Assembly (NCBI RefSeq): GCF_014648855.1
Contig: NZ_BMRX01000023.1
Location: forward strand, 1-62,658
DNA length: 62,658 bases
From: Streptomyces parvulus
GTDB taxonomy: Bacteria > Actinomycetota > Actinomycetes > Streptomycetales > Streptomycetaceae
Reading direction: 5' to 3'
Shown here: positions 33,201-43,800 of the stretch, piece by piece
How the letters are laid out: every line of letters begins with the position of its first letter
Position numbering within the stretch: the stretch's first letter is position 1
The notes under the pieces: model-generated
What the model saw: the letters and a program-made list of their open reading frames with translations, nothing else
Told to the model about the DNA's origin: nothing
The model's database searches: none
Translations under genes and position numbers: made by a program

Positions 33201-36200
33201 TCATGGCAGTCGAACGACGTCGTGCGGGGTCTCGCGTGGATCGGTGCCGAGTCCGGCGGCGAGCTGTTCGACGGTGTGGTCGCCGAGCATGGGCTCCAGG
33301 GAGACCAGGAGCCCTTCCTCCTGGGCGCGCTGGAAGACCCGCACCGCCCGCAGTGAATTGCCGCCGAGCTCGTAGAAGTTGTCGCGGATGCCGACGTCGG
33401 TCAGTTCGAGCACGTCCGTCCAGATCCCCGCCAGCAGCCTCTCGGCCGGGGTCCGGGGCGGTACGGCAGCCGCTCGGATGTGCTCGCCGGGGCCTGTCTC
33501 GGGCAGCGACGCTCGGTCGAGTTTCCCGTTCGGGGTCACCGGCAGCGCCGGCAGGACGACGAACGTGCTCGGCACCAGGGCCGCGGGGAGCGTACGCAGC
33601 AGGAAGCCGCGCAGGTCGTCGCCGGTCGGCCGGTGACGTGGGCAGGCCACGTAGGCGACCGGCCGGATGTCGGCGCCCGAGCCCCGTACCAGGACCGCGC
33701 TCTGGCCCACGTCGGGGTGCCGGTCGAGCGCCGCCTCGATCTCGCCGGGTTCCACGCGGATGCCGCGCAGTTTGACCTGGTGGTCGTAGCGGCCGAGGAA
33801 GTCCAGTGCCCCGTCGGGAAGGCGGCGCACCCGGTCGCCGGTGCGGTAGAGGCGTGCGCCGCGGGTGCCGAAGGGGTCCGGGACGAAGCGCTGGGCGGTG
33901 AGCCCCGGCGCCCGGAGGTAGCCGCGGCCCACGGCCACGCCCCCGATGTGCAGTTCCCCGGGCACGCCGTGGGGCACCGGTTCGCCGCGCCGGTCGAGCA
34001 CGTGCAGCCGGATGCCTGGGAGCTGGTGGCCTATGGGCAGCCGGGGCCGGTCCAGATCGGCCGGGACGACATGGTGGTGGCTGACGTCGATGGCCGCCTC
34101 GGCCGGCCCGTAGAGGTTCCACAGCGCGGTGTGCGGCAGCAGCTCGGCGAAGCGCCGGGCCGTGGCGACGGGCAGTTCCTCGCCGCTGCACTGCACGCGG
34201 CGCAGGACCCCGGCACATTGGACGGCGGCGGGGTCGGCGAGGAACGCCTGGAGCATCGACGGGACGAAATGGCAGGTCGTGACCGACTCCTCGGCGATGA
34301 GGCCGGCCAGGTAGTGGGGGTCGCGGTGGCCGCCGGGTTCGGCGAGGACGATGCGAGCCGCCGCGGTGAGCGGCCACAGCCACTCCCCGGCGGAGACGTC
34401 GAAACTCCACGGGGTCTTGTGCAGCACGCTTTCGCCGGGGGTGAGCCCGAAGGTCCGCTGTGCCCAGCGCACCCGGTTCACCAGACCTCGGTGGGTGTTC
34501 ATGGCACCCTTCGGGGCGCCGGTTGAGCCCGAGGTGTGGATGACGTAGGCGAGGGAGTCCGGGTCCTGGCCCATCGCTTCGGGGAGCGGGGCGCCGGGGC
34601 CGCCCTCGGGCACCCTGTCGGCGCGCAGGATCTCGGCGGCGGCCCCGTGTTCGAAGAGGCCGGCCGTGGTCTCGTCGGTCAGTACCACGGGCGGCGCCGC
34701 GTCCGCGACGAGCCGGGCCAAGCGCTCGGCCGGGTGGCCGGGGTCCAGGGGCAGGTAGGCCGCGCCGCTCTTGAGGATGCCGAGGGCCGCGACGAGCTGG
34801 TCGATCGAGCGCCGCATGCAGATGGCGACCAGCCGTTCGGGTCCCGCACCGTGCGCGCGCAGCAGCCGCCCCCAGCGGTCCGAGCGCTCTTCCAGGTCGC
34901 GGTAGGTGATGTGGTCGCCGCCGCCGCTGATGGCGATCCGGTCCGGGTGCTCCTTGGCGGCGGCAGTGATCCAGTGGTGCACCAGCCCGTCGGCGACGGG
35001 CGGTTCGGTGTCGGGGGCGCCGTCGCCGCGCACGCCGAGGGAGAGCCTTCCCACCGGCCGGGCCGGGTCGGTGAGCGCGTCGGTGAGCAGGGCGTGCCAG
35101 GCCCGCGCGAGGCGCCGTACGTCAGCGGCGTCCCACCGGGCGTCGTGCACCAGCCGCCCGGTCAGGGCACCGTCCTCGGTCGTGGACAGGTAGAGGTTCA
35201 GGCCGAACTGCGCGGGCAGGTCGGCGGCGTCGACGGACTCGGCCGTGACGCCGGGCAGGTTCCACGGCGGGGACGGTGTGTTCTGCAGGGCGATGAGCGC
35301 GCCGACCAGCGGGGTGCGGCCCTGGACCCGGTCGGTTCCGGAGACCTCGACGATGCGCTCGAACGGCAGGTCCTGGTGCTCGAAGGCGCCCAGGCAGGTT
35401 TCGCGCACGGCGCCGAGCAGCGCCCGGAAGGACGATCGGCAGTCCACCCGTGTCCGCAGGGGCAGTGTGTTCACGAAGAAGCCGACGAGGTGGTGCAGCT
35501 CGGGGCGGGGCCGACCGGCGACCGGAGTGCCCACCACGATGTCGTCACGTTCGGTCCAGCGGGCCAGTACCGCCATGTACGCGGCGGTGAGCACCATGAA
35601 GGGGGTCGCGGACTCCTGCTTCGCCAGCCGGGCGACGGCCTCCATCAGCTCCGCGGGCACCGCCACGGGCACGTCCGAGGGGCTGCCGTCGCCGACGGCG
35701 GCGGCCGCGGGCTCCAGCGGCTCGGCTCCCGCCATGCGCTCCCGCCAGTAGTCGGTGAACTCCGGTCCCGCGGCTGCGACGGTCTCTCGCTGCCAGGCGG
35801 CGAAGTCGCCGTACTGGATGGGCAGGTCGGGCAGGTCGGGCAGGTGTGCCGGGTCGGCCGCGGTCTCCGCGCGGTAGAACTCGGCGAGTTCGCCCTGGAA
35901 CACGCCGATCGACCAGCCGTCCGACACGATGTGGTGCATCGAGACCCCGAACAGCCAGGACGTCTCGCCGAACCGGACGAGGGCGGTGCGCAGCAGCGGG
36001 CCGGCGGCGAGGTCGAAGGGCGCGTCGAGGTGTCCGGCCAGGGTGCGGCGGGCCGCGGCGAGCGTCGGTTCGGGCGCCTCGGTGCGGGGGGTCGACGGCC
36101 GCATGTCCGGGTGGACCAGCTGCACCAGGTGTCCGTCGGGGCCGAGTTCCAGCGTGGTGCGCAGGATCTCGTGCCGTTCCACGAGCCGGGTGACGGCACG

Positions 36201-36359
36201 GGCGAGGGCTTCCGGGTCGAGTGGGCCGTCCAGCCGTACGGCGCCCCCGAGGTGGTAGGCGTTGCCGGCGCCGAGCCGGTCGAGCAGCCACAGCCGCTCC
36301 TGGCCGAAGGAGGCGGGCAGCTCGAACGGTTCGGCGTCGGCCGGGGCCGGTTCACTCAT
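33201..36359 (-). CDS. single-module NRPS: C-A-PCP (variant serine-clade A domain)
   Basis: This 1052-residue protein has a C domain with HHIVSDG (about residues 10-430), an A domain (about 460-960; IHTSGSTGAPKGA, YRTGDRVR, GKLDR) and a PCP (LGGNSL, about 1005). The pocket read by eye is D-V-G-H-Q-S-L-I-D-K. This is the serine-type code except that Trp239 is Gly and position 299 is Gln, which would enlarge the pocket. A bulky serine- or diamino acid-like residue, perhaps the AmCP product, could be accepted; this is inference. Its ATG overlaps the upstream NRPS stop codon. There is no E domain or thioesterase. Confidence 0.92.
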   Translation of the reverse strand: MSEPAPADAEPFELPASFGQERLWLLDRLGAGNAYHLGGAVRLDGPLDPEALARAVTRLVERHEILRTTLELGPDGHLVQLVHPDMRPSTPRTEAPEPTLAAARRTLAGHLDAPFDLAAGPLLRTALVRFGETSWLFGVSMHHIVSDGWSIGVFQGELAEFYRAETAADPAHLPDLPDLPIQYGDFAAWQRETVAAAGPEFTDYWRERMAGAEPLEPAAAAVGDGSPSDVPVAVPAELMEAVARLAKQESATPFMVLTAAYMAVLARWTERDDIVVGTPVAGRPRPELHHLVGFFVNTLPLRTRVDCRSSFRALLGAVRETCLGAFEHQDLPFERIVEVSGTDRVQGRTPLVGALIALQNTPSPPWNLPGVTAESVDAADLPAQFGLNLYLSTTEDGALTGRLVHDARWDAADVRRLARAWHALLTDALTDPARPVGRLSLGVRGDGAPDTEPPVADGLVHHWITAAAKEHPDRIAISGGGDHITYRDLEERSDRWGRLLRAHGAGPERLVAICMRRSIDQLVAALGILKSGAAYLPLDPGHPAERLARLVADAAPPVVLTDETTAGLFEHGAAAEILRADRVPEGGPGAPLPEAMGQDPDSLAYVIHTSGSTGAPKGAMNTHRGLVNRVRWAQRTFGLTPGESVLHKTPWSFDVSAGEWLWPLTAAARIVLAEPGGHRDPHYLAGLIAEESVTTCHFVPSMLQAFLADPAAVQCAGVLRRVQCSGEELPVATARRFAELLPHTALWNLYGPAEAAIDVSHHHVVPADLDRPRLPIGHQLPGIRLHVLDRRGEPVPHGVPGELHIGGVAVGRGYLRAPGLTAQRFVPDPFGTRGARLYRTGDRVRRLPDGALDFLGRYDHQVKLRGIRVEPGEIEAALDRHPDVGQSAVLVRGSGADIRPVAYVACPRHRPTGDDLRGFLLRTLPAALVPSTFVVLPALPVTPNGKLDRASLPETGPGEHIRAAAVPPRTPAERLLAGIWTDVLELTDVGIRDNFYELGGNSLRAVRVFQRAQEEGLLVSLEPMLGDHTVEQLAAGLGTDPRETPHDVVRLP

Positions 36360-39300
36360 CGTCGGGCTCCTTGCTCGGCGGGGGACGCGGAGGCTGGTGT
36401 GCGGGGCCGGCGGGCGGTGCGCGCGATGGGGGCGAGCCGCGGCGCCCGGTCGCCGGAGGCCTGGGTGATCCGCTCGCCGACGGCGGCGATCGTGGGGGCC
36501 CGCAGCAGCACGCCGAGCGGCAGTTCGCACCCGAAGGTGTCCTGGATCCGGCCGACGATCTGGACGGCGAGCAGGGAGTGCCCTCCCAGGGAGAAGAAGT
36601 CGTCGTGGACGCCGATGCGGTCGAGGCCGAGCGCCTCCTGCCACATCCGGGTGATGATCCGCTCGGTGTCGTCGCGCGGGGCGACGTAGCCGGTAGCGAG
36701 GGCCGGCCTGAGTGACGTGGGTGCGGGCAGCGCGGCCCGGTCCAGCTTTCCGTTGGGTCCGAGCGGCCAGTGGTCGATCACGGTGAGGGAGGCGGGGACC
36801 ATGTAGTCGGGCAGGGCCCGGTGCAGGTGCTCGCGCAGCCCCGCCACGGTCAGCCGCTCCCGGATCGCACGGCGGGGGTCGTTCGTGTACGCCCCGTCGA
36901 CGGGCGCCGGTTGCGGGGAGCGGCCGCCCGCCGGGCGGTCGCCCGCACGGAACTCCAGGTCCAGCAGGCCGGGTGTGGCGCCCAGCCGGGGCAGCAGCGT
37001 GTGCCCGTCGGGGACGGTCTGGTCCGCGGGTTCACCGGCGGGCTCGGGGGCCCGCTCGGCCAGGACGCGACGCAGCCCGCCCACGGTGTCCGCGGCCCCC
37101 TCGCGCAGCAGCCGCACCCTGGCCAGGTCCTCGTTCAGCCGTGCGTCGGGCATGCCCAGCAGGCCGTACGAGCCATCCCGGTCGGGGGCTGCGCGGTCCC
37201 AGGGCCGCCAGGCGTCCGGGACGGCGGGGGCGGCCGCACCGCCCGGCGCGGTGATGACCGCGTCGTAGCGGAACCGGGTCAGCTCGTTGCGGTGGGGGGA
37301 GGACTTGGCGAGCAGGCGGACCTGGTCGGCGGGGGCGACCGTCTCGAACAGGGCCGGGTGGATGAGCAGTTCCTCCTCGTGGGCGACCTGCTGGTCCACC
37401 AGGCGGCGCAGGTCGGCCGCCGGGGTGTGGTCGGGCAGCCGGGCCGCCTGTACGGAGCAGTGGAACGCCTCGGTCAGACGCAGGTCCCGCACGTCGCCCA
37501 CGAAGAGGTGCCCGCCGGGTGCGAGCAGGTCGAGGGCCGCGCGCAGGACCCGCAGCAGGTAGGAGACGTCGGGGAAGTACTGCACGACCGAGTTCAGGAC
37601 GATCGTGTCGAACTCGCCCCGGGCGAAGCCGGTGAAGTCGTCGGCGGGCCGCCGCGACAGCTCGGCCTTCGTATCCGCGTCGAGCTGTCCGGCGAGCCGG
37701 GTGAGGGCCTCCGGCGAGATGTCGGTGCCGACGTAGCGCTCGCAGTGCGGGGCGAGACGGAGCAGGAACTGTCCGGTTCCGCAGCCGATCTCCAGTACCT
37801 TCGCCGGCCGCAGCGCGGTGATCCGCTCCACGGTCTCGTCGACCCAGACGCGCATCTCCTCCTCCGGAATGGGTTCTCCGGTGGCGGAGTCGTTCCATCC
37901 GGCGAGGTCGATCTCCTGCGCCGACGGGTTGGACGCCTGGTAGGTGTCGTCGAAGACCGTGCGCCAGCGGTCGACGTGGTCGGTGATCTCCTCCGGCTCC
38001 CGCACGGTCTCGACGTCCGGTCCGAGGGCGGCGTAGGCAGCGAGCTGGAGGTCCCCCTCGGCATCGCGGAAGGGCAGGACGACGGCGCGTTCGACGGCCG
38101 GGTGCGCGCCGAGGACGGCTTCGATCTCGCCGGGCTCGATCCGCTGGCCGCGGATCTTGAGCTGGTGGTCGACCCGGCCGAGGTAGTCGAGGGTGCCGTC
38201 GGCACCCCACCGTGCCCGGTCGCCGGTGCGGTACAGCCGCCCGCCCGGCGTGAACGGGTCGGGCAGGAACCGGTCGGCGGTCAGGCCGGGCCGGCCGCGG
38301 TAGCCGCGGGCGAGCGGGAGGCCGCCGATGAACAGCTCGCCCACCGCGCCGGGCGGCACCGGTTCGAGGTGGCGGTCGAGGACGTGGAGGCGGGCGCCGG
38401 TGATCGGGGCCCCGATGGGCAGGCGCGCCGTGTGCTCCGGCGCGAGGAGTTCGGGCACCTCCCAGGCCGTCACGTCGATGGCCGCCTCGGTGGGCCCGTA
38501 GAGGTTGTGCAGCTGGGTGCCGGGCAGCGCGCCGGCGAAGCGGCGGGCGGTGGCCGGCGGGAGTTCCTCACCGCTGCACACGACCCGGCGCAGGACGCCC
38601 GCGCAGTCGGCGGCGGGGCCGTCGAGGAAGGCGCGCAGCATGGAGGGGACGAAGTGGCAGGTGGTCACCGTGTGCTCGCGGATCAGTCGGGCGATGACGC
38701 GCGGATCGCGCCGGCCGTCGTCACCCGCCACGACGACGCGTGCGCCGACGGCCAGCGGCCACAGCCATTCCCACCCGGAGACGTCGAAGCCCAGCGGAGT
38801 CTTGTGCAGCACCCCTTCGCCCGGCTGCAAGCCGTACGCCTCCTGCATCCACAGGATCCGGTTGACCACGGCCGCGTGCTCGTTGGTCACGCCCTTGGGC
38901 CGGCCGGTCGAGCCCGAGGTGTAGAGCACGTACGCGCCGGCGCGCGGCGGGACGGCGAGAGCGGGGCGGGTGGCGGGGGCCGACGGGTCGCCGTCGGCCG
39001 CGGTGAGGACGAGCACGGCGCCCGCGTCCTTCGCGAGTTCGGCGCGCCGCTGCGGTGGGTGTGCCGGGTCGAGCGGCAGGTAGGCCGCTCCGGCCTTGAG
39101 CACGGCGAGCATCGCGACGACGGCTTCGGCCGAACGCGGAAGTTGTACGCCCACGACGTCGTCGACGCGCACACCCCGGGTTATCAGGCCGTGGGCCAGC
39201 CGGTTGGCACGCTCGTCCAGTTCGGCGTAGGTCAGCGTCCGCTCGCCGTCGACCAGGGCCACGGCCTGCGGTGTCCGGTCCGCGGCGGTCTCGAAGAGCT

Positions 39301-40840
39301 GGTGGAGCAGGCCGGAGCCGGCCGGTGCCACCGTCTGGGCGCCGCTCCAGCGCGGGAGGATCGTCCGCCGGTCGGTGCCGGAGAGTATCCGCAGCTCGTC
39401 GGCCGGGGCGTCGGGCCGGGTCAGGCCGTCGTCCAGCAGCGAGAGCAGGCCTTCGGTCAGCCGGGTCGCCGTGGCCTCGTCGAACAGGTCCGTCGCGTAC
39501 TCCAGCCAGCCGCCGAGCCCGCCGTCCTCGGTGGGGGTGAGTTCGATCTGGATCTCGAACTTGGCGGTGCCGGTGTCCAGCGGGAGCACCTCGATCTCGA
39601 GACCGGGCAGGTCGAGCCTGGGGCGCGGACTGTTGTGCAGCACCAGCATGTGCCGTACCAGCGGCACCCTGGCAGCCGGTTCGCGGTCCGGTTGGAGCCG
39701 CTCGACGATCTGCTCGAAGGGCACGTCCTGGCCGGCGTAGCCGTCCAGGCAGGCGGTGCGCGCTCGGCCCACCAGGGTGCGCAGCGAGGGCCGTCCGCCG
39801 AGATCGAGGCGTAGCGGGAGGGTGTTCACGAAGAACCCGATGAGTGGTTCGATCTCGCTGCGGTTGCGGCCGGCGACCGCGCAGCCGAGGACGACGTCCT
39901 CGCGGCCACCGCTCCATCTGCCGAGCAGGGACGTGAGGGCGGCCACGAGCACCATGTAGGGCGTGGCCCTCTCCTGGTCGGCCAGCCGCTTGACCCGGGC
40001 CATCAGCTCGGCGGTCAGCGTCAGCGGCACCTGGCCGCCGGTGAAGGATCCGGTCTCGCTCCTCGGGCGGTCCGTCGGCAGGTCGAGAGCCGAGGCCCCC
40101 TGGAGGCGGTCGACCCAGCTGCGCAGCGCCTCCTCGTGTCCGGGCTCCCGCATGCGCGCGTTGAGCCAGGCCGCGTAGTCGGCGTACTGCACGGTGGGTT
40201 CGGGCAGCGGCGTGGACTCACCCCGGGTGAAGGCGGGGTAGAGGGCTCCGAGTTCGCGCAGCAGCACGCCCAGCGACCAGCCGTCGGCGGCGATGTGGTG
40301 CATCGACAACTGCAGCAGGTGCAGGTCGGGAGCCAGGCGCAGCAGCCCGGCCCGCAGCATGAGGTCGCGGGACAGGTCGAAGGGGCGCAGGGCCTCGGCG
40401 TCCAGCCGCTCCCGCACCGCGTGCTCGCGGCTGTCCCGCGGCAGGGCGGACAGGTCGGTGTACTCCACGGGTACGGGTGTCGCGGGCTCGACCCGGGTGT
40501 AGGGCTCGTCGCCGTCGCCGTGGAAGGTGGTGCGCAGTGTCTCGTGCCGTCGCGCGACCTCGGTCAGGCAGCGGGCGAGCACCTCGCGGTCGAGGGTGCC
40601 GCGCAGCTCGGCGACGCCCGTGATGGTGTAGAGCGCGGAGCCGGGCTGGAGGCGGTCGAAGAACCAGATGCGGCGCTGGGCGGAGGACGGCTCGGCATGC
40701 GACCGGTCCACGGCGTGCGCCCGGATGGCGGGGCGCGGCGCGGGGGCGCCTCCCTGCTCGGCCAGCAGGCGGTCCAGCAGGCGGCGCTGGTCGGGTGTCA
40801 TGTCGCCGGGGCGCACCGCGGCGGTGTCGGAGGTGCTCAT
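36356..40840 (-). CDS. single-module NRPS: C-A-(N-methyltransferase)-PCP, predicted N-methyl-serine
   Basis: This 1494-residue protein has a C domain (HHIAADG, about residues 45-480) and an A domain (LYTSGSTGRPKGV). A methyltransferase is inserted between core motifs A8 and A9 (about 970-1310; VLEIGCGTGQFLLRLAP is the SAM-binding motif). The A-domain tail (GKLDR) and a PCP (LGGHSL) complete the module. The pocket code read by eye, D-V-W-H-V-S-L-I-D-K, is the standard serine code. The predicted unit is N-methyl-serine. The start and stop overlap the neighbouring NRPS genes by 4 bases each, so the modules are translated as a chain. Confidence 0.92.
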   Translation of the reverse strand: MSTSDTAAVRPGDMTPDQRRLLDRLLAEQGGAPAPRPAIRAHAVDRSHAEPSSAQRRIWFFDRLQPGSALYTITGVAELRGTLDREVLARCLTEVARRHETLRTTFHGDGDEPYTRVEPATPVPVEYTDLSALPRDSREHAVRERLDAEALRPFDLSRDLMLRAGLLRLAPDLHLLQLSMHHIAADGWSLGVLLRELGALYPAFTRGESTPLPEPTVQYADYAAWLNARMREPGHEEALRSWVDRLQGASALDLPTDRPRSETGSFTGGQVPLTLTAELMARVKRLADQERATPYMVLVAALTSLLGRWSGGREDVVLGCAVAGRNRSEIEPLIGFFVNTLPLRLDLGGRPSLRTLVGRARTACLDGYAGQDVPFEQIVERLQPDREPAARVPLVRHMLVLHNSPRPRLDLPGLEIEVLPLDTGTAKFEIQIELTPTEDGGLGGWLEYATDLFDEATATRLTEGLLSLLDDGLTRPDAPADELRILSGTDRRTILPRWSGAQTVAPAGSGLLHQLFETAADRTPQAVALVDGERTLTYAELDERANRLAHGLITRGVRVDDVVGVQLPRSAEAVVAMLAVLKAGAAYLPLDPAHPPQRRAELAKDAGAVLVLTAADGDPSAPATRPALAVPPRAGAYVLYTSGSTGRPKGVTNEHAAVVNRILWMQEAYGLQPGEGVLHKTPLGFDVSGWEWLWPLAVGARVVVAGDDGRRDPRVIARLIREHTVTTCHFVPSMLRAFLDGPAADCAGVLRRVVCSGEELPPATARRFAGALPGTQLHNLYGPTEAAIDVTAWEVPELLAPEHTARLPIGAPITGARLHVLDRHLEPVPPGAVGELFIGGLPLARGYRGRPGLTADRFLPDPFTPGGRLYRTGDRARWGADGTLDYLGRVDHQLKIRGQRIEPGEIEAVLGAHPAVERAVVLPFRDAEGDLQLAAYAALGPDVETVREPEEITDHVDRWRTVFDDTYQASNPSAQEIDLAGWNDSATGEPIPEEEMRVWVDETVERITALRPAKVLEIGCGTGQFLLRLAPHCERYVGTDISPEALTRLAGQLDADTKAELSRRPADDFTGFARGEFDTIVLNSVVQYFPDVSYLLRVLRAALDLLAPGGHLFVGDVRDLRLTEAFHCSVQAARLPDHTPAADLRRLVDQQVAHEEELLIHPALFETVAPADQVRLLAKSSPHRNELTRFRYDAVITAPGGAAAPAVPDAWRPWDRAAPDRDGSYGLLGMPDARLNEDLARVRLLREGAADTVGGLRRVLAERAPEPAGEPADQTVPDGHTLLPRLGATPGLLDLEFRAGDRPAGGRSPQPAPVDGAYTNDPRRAIRERLTVAGLREHLHRALPDYMVPASLTVIDHWPLGPNGKLDRAALPAPTSLRPALATGYVAPRDDTERIITRMWQEALGLDRIGVHDDFFSLGGHSLLAVQIVGRIQDTFGCELPLGVLLRAPTIAAVGERITQASGDRAPRLAPIARTARRPRTPASASPAEQGARR

Positions 40841-43800
40841 GCGCCGAGCCCCGCCGTCACCTGGGCGTCGTCCAGGCCGGCGACCTGGACGATCAGCTCC
40901 GCCACGCGGTCGGCGTCCGTTCCCGCCTCGGCCGCCGCGGAGCGCAGGCGGTCGGCGAGGGTGCGCACGGTGCCCGCCGCGAGGAAGCCGCGGATCGGAA
41001 AGTCCACGCGGAACAGGTCGCGGACCCGGGAGACCACCTGGGTCACGAGCAGTGAGTGTCCGCCGAGGTCGAAGAAGTCGTCGGTCACCCCCACCCGGTC
41101 GAGTTCGAGTACTTCGGCCCAGATCCCGGCGAGGACCTGCTCCAGCGGATCGGCGGGTTCGGTGTACGTGCCGGACAGCTCGGGGCGGATCGCGGCCGGG
41201 TCGGGCAGCGCGCCCCGGTCGAGCTTGCCGCTCGGCTGGAGGGGGAGTTCGTCCAGGAGGACGAAGGCCGAGGGCACCATGTGGTCGGGCACGCGGTCGA
41301 GCAGGTGCCGCCGCAGTTCGCCGACGCTCGGTGGCAGCGGGCCCCGCGTGGTGAGGTAGGCCACCAGACGCCGGTCGGCCTGCTCGCCGCGCAGGAGGAC
41401 GACGCAGCGCCCCACGTCCTCGTGGGCGCTCAGCGCGGCCTCGATCTCACCGGGCTCGATCCTCAGGCCGCGCAGTTTGACCTGGTGGTCGAGCCGTCCC
41501 AGGAACTCCAGCTCGCCGGAGGTGCGCCAGCGGGCGGCGTCGCCGGTGCGGTAGAGGCGACCGGAGGGCGTGCGGCCGAACGGATCGGGTGCGAACCTCC
41601 CCGCCGACAGGCCCGGCCGGCGCCAGTATCCGCGCCGCACGCCGGCGCCGCCGATGAACAACTCGCCGGCCACGCCCACCGGAGCGGGTTCGCCGTGCGC
41701 GTCCAGGACGTACAGCCGCTGGTTGGGCAGTGGGCGGCCCCATGGGATGGTGCCGGGGACCGGCTCCGGACGGCGTACGAGGTGGTAGGTCGAGCAGTAC
41801 GAGACCTCCGTCATACCGGCGAGGTTGTACAGCCGCAGGTCGGGCAGCAGTTCACCGAGCCGGTCGGCGAGCGCGGCCGGCGGCCGGTCCCCGCCGAGGA
41901 CGGCCAGCCGCAGTGCGGCGCCGTCGAGGCCCGGCCCGGCGTGCGCGTGGTTGACCAGCAGTTCGAGCAGCGCCGGCGCCGAACTCCAGGCGGTGACCCG
42001 GGCGTCGAGGAGCAGCCGGCGCAACTGCTCGGGGTCGGTGACCTCGATGTCGTCGGGCGGGACGACGACGCAGGCGCCCGCGAGCAGGCTGCCGAGGATC
42101 TCGTAGACCGACATGTCGTAGTTGAGGCTGGACACGGCCAGCATCCGGTCACTCGGGCGAAGGCCCAGGGTCCGGTTCAGCCCGGTCAGCGTGTTGGCCA
42201 CGCCGCCGTGCTCGTTGGCGGAGCCCTTCGGTACGCCGGTGGAGCCGGACGTGTAGATGACGTAGGCCAGGGTGCGCGGGTGCACCGGCGCGGGCCGTGG
42301 CGCGGGCTGCTCGTCGGAGCCGGTGTCGTCGACGAGCACCGGACGGGGGCCGGTGTCGTCGCCGTCCGGTGGCCGGAGCCTGCCGGTGGCCGCCACCGTG
42401 TGGTCGGTGACGACGAGGGAGAGTCCCGAGTCGCGGATCATCAGGTCGATGCGGCTCTGCGGGTAGCCGGGGTCGAGCGGCACGTATCCGGCGCCCGCCT
42501 TGAGCACGCCGAGCACGGCCGTCACCATGTCGGCGGAGCGGGGCAGGCAGATCCCGACGAGGTGTTCCGGGCCCGCGCCCAGCTCACGCAGCCGCCGCGC
42601 CAGCCGGTCGGCGCGCTCGGTCAGCTCCCGGTAGGTGAGCACGGTGTCGCCGCACTCCACCGCCGGGGCGTCCGGCCGGGCCTCGGCCTGGGCGTCGATG
42701 AGGGTGTGCAGGCAGCCGGCGGTGTCGGCGGCGTTCGCGTCACCGTCTCCGGACAATTCGCCGACCAGCCGCTCCCGTTCGTCCGCGGAGATGAGAGGCA
42801 GCCGATCGACCTGGCGTGCCGGGTCGGCCAGCGCGGCCTCGATCACCTGGACGAAGGCGTCGGCGATCCGGCCGGCGGTGGCCGCCTCGAACAGGTCGGT
42901 GCTGAACTCCACCCGGCAGCGCAGCCCGCCGTCGTGCTCAGGGACCAGGTCGAGGGCGAGGTCGAACTTGCTGGCGTCCTGGCTCGTCGCCAGGTCCAGC
43001 TCCGTCACGTCCAGTCCGGCGAGGGCGGGCGGCTCCCCGGGTACGTCACGCAGGGCGAGCATGACCTGCACCAGCGGCACGGGGCCGAGGGAGCGGTCGG
43101 GTCGCAGCGCCTGGACGAGCTTGCCGAAGGGGACGTCCTGGTGGGCGTATGCCTGGGTGCAGGACTGCCTGACCTCGGACAGCAGCGTCGCGAAGGTCGC
43201 GGAGTCCGGCACGTCCACGCGCAGCGGCAGGGTGTTGACGAAGAAGCCGGTCAGCGGCTCCAGTTCGGGGTGGACCCGGCCGGCCAGGGGCGAGCCGATC
43301 ACGACGTCGCGCTGTCCGCTCCACCGGGCCAGCACGATGGCGAAGGCCGCCACCAGGACCATGTACGGAGTCGTCCCGCGCTTCTCGGCGAAGGACGCCA
43401 CACCCTTCCACAGGTGCGGCGGGAAGGTGAACGGCTGCGACGCCCCGCGCCAGGTGCGGGCCGCCCCGGGTGCGAAGTCGGTGGGCAGCTCCAGCACGGG
43501 CGCGCCGTCGAGCCGCTCCCGCCAGTAGGCGATCTGGTCGTCCAGCGGGCCGGTGGCGAGCCAGTCCCGCTGCCAGACGGCGTAGTCGGCGTACTGGATG
43601 CCGAGTTCGGGCAGCGGCGAGGGCCGCTCGCACCGGAACGCGTCGTACAGGACACCCAGCTCACGCAGCAGGACGCCGAGGGACCAGCCGTCGGCGGCGA
43701 TGTGGTGCAGGGCCAGGACGAGCACGTGGTGGTCGTCGGACAGCCGCAGCAGCCGGGCCCGCACCATGAGGTCGGACGCGAGGTCGAAGGGTGTGGTGGC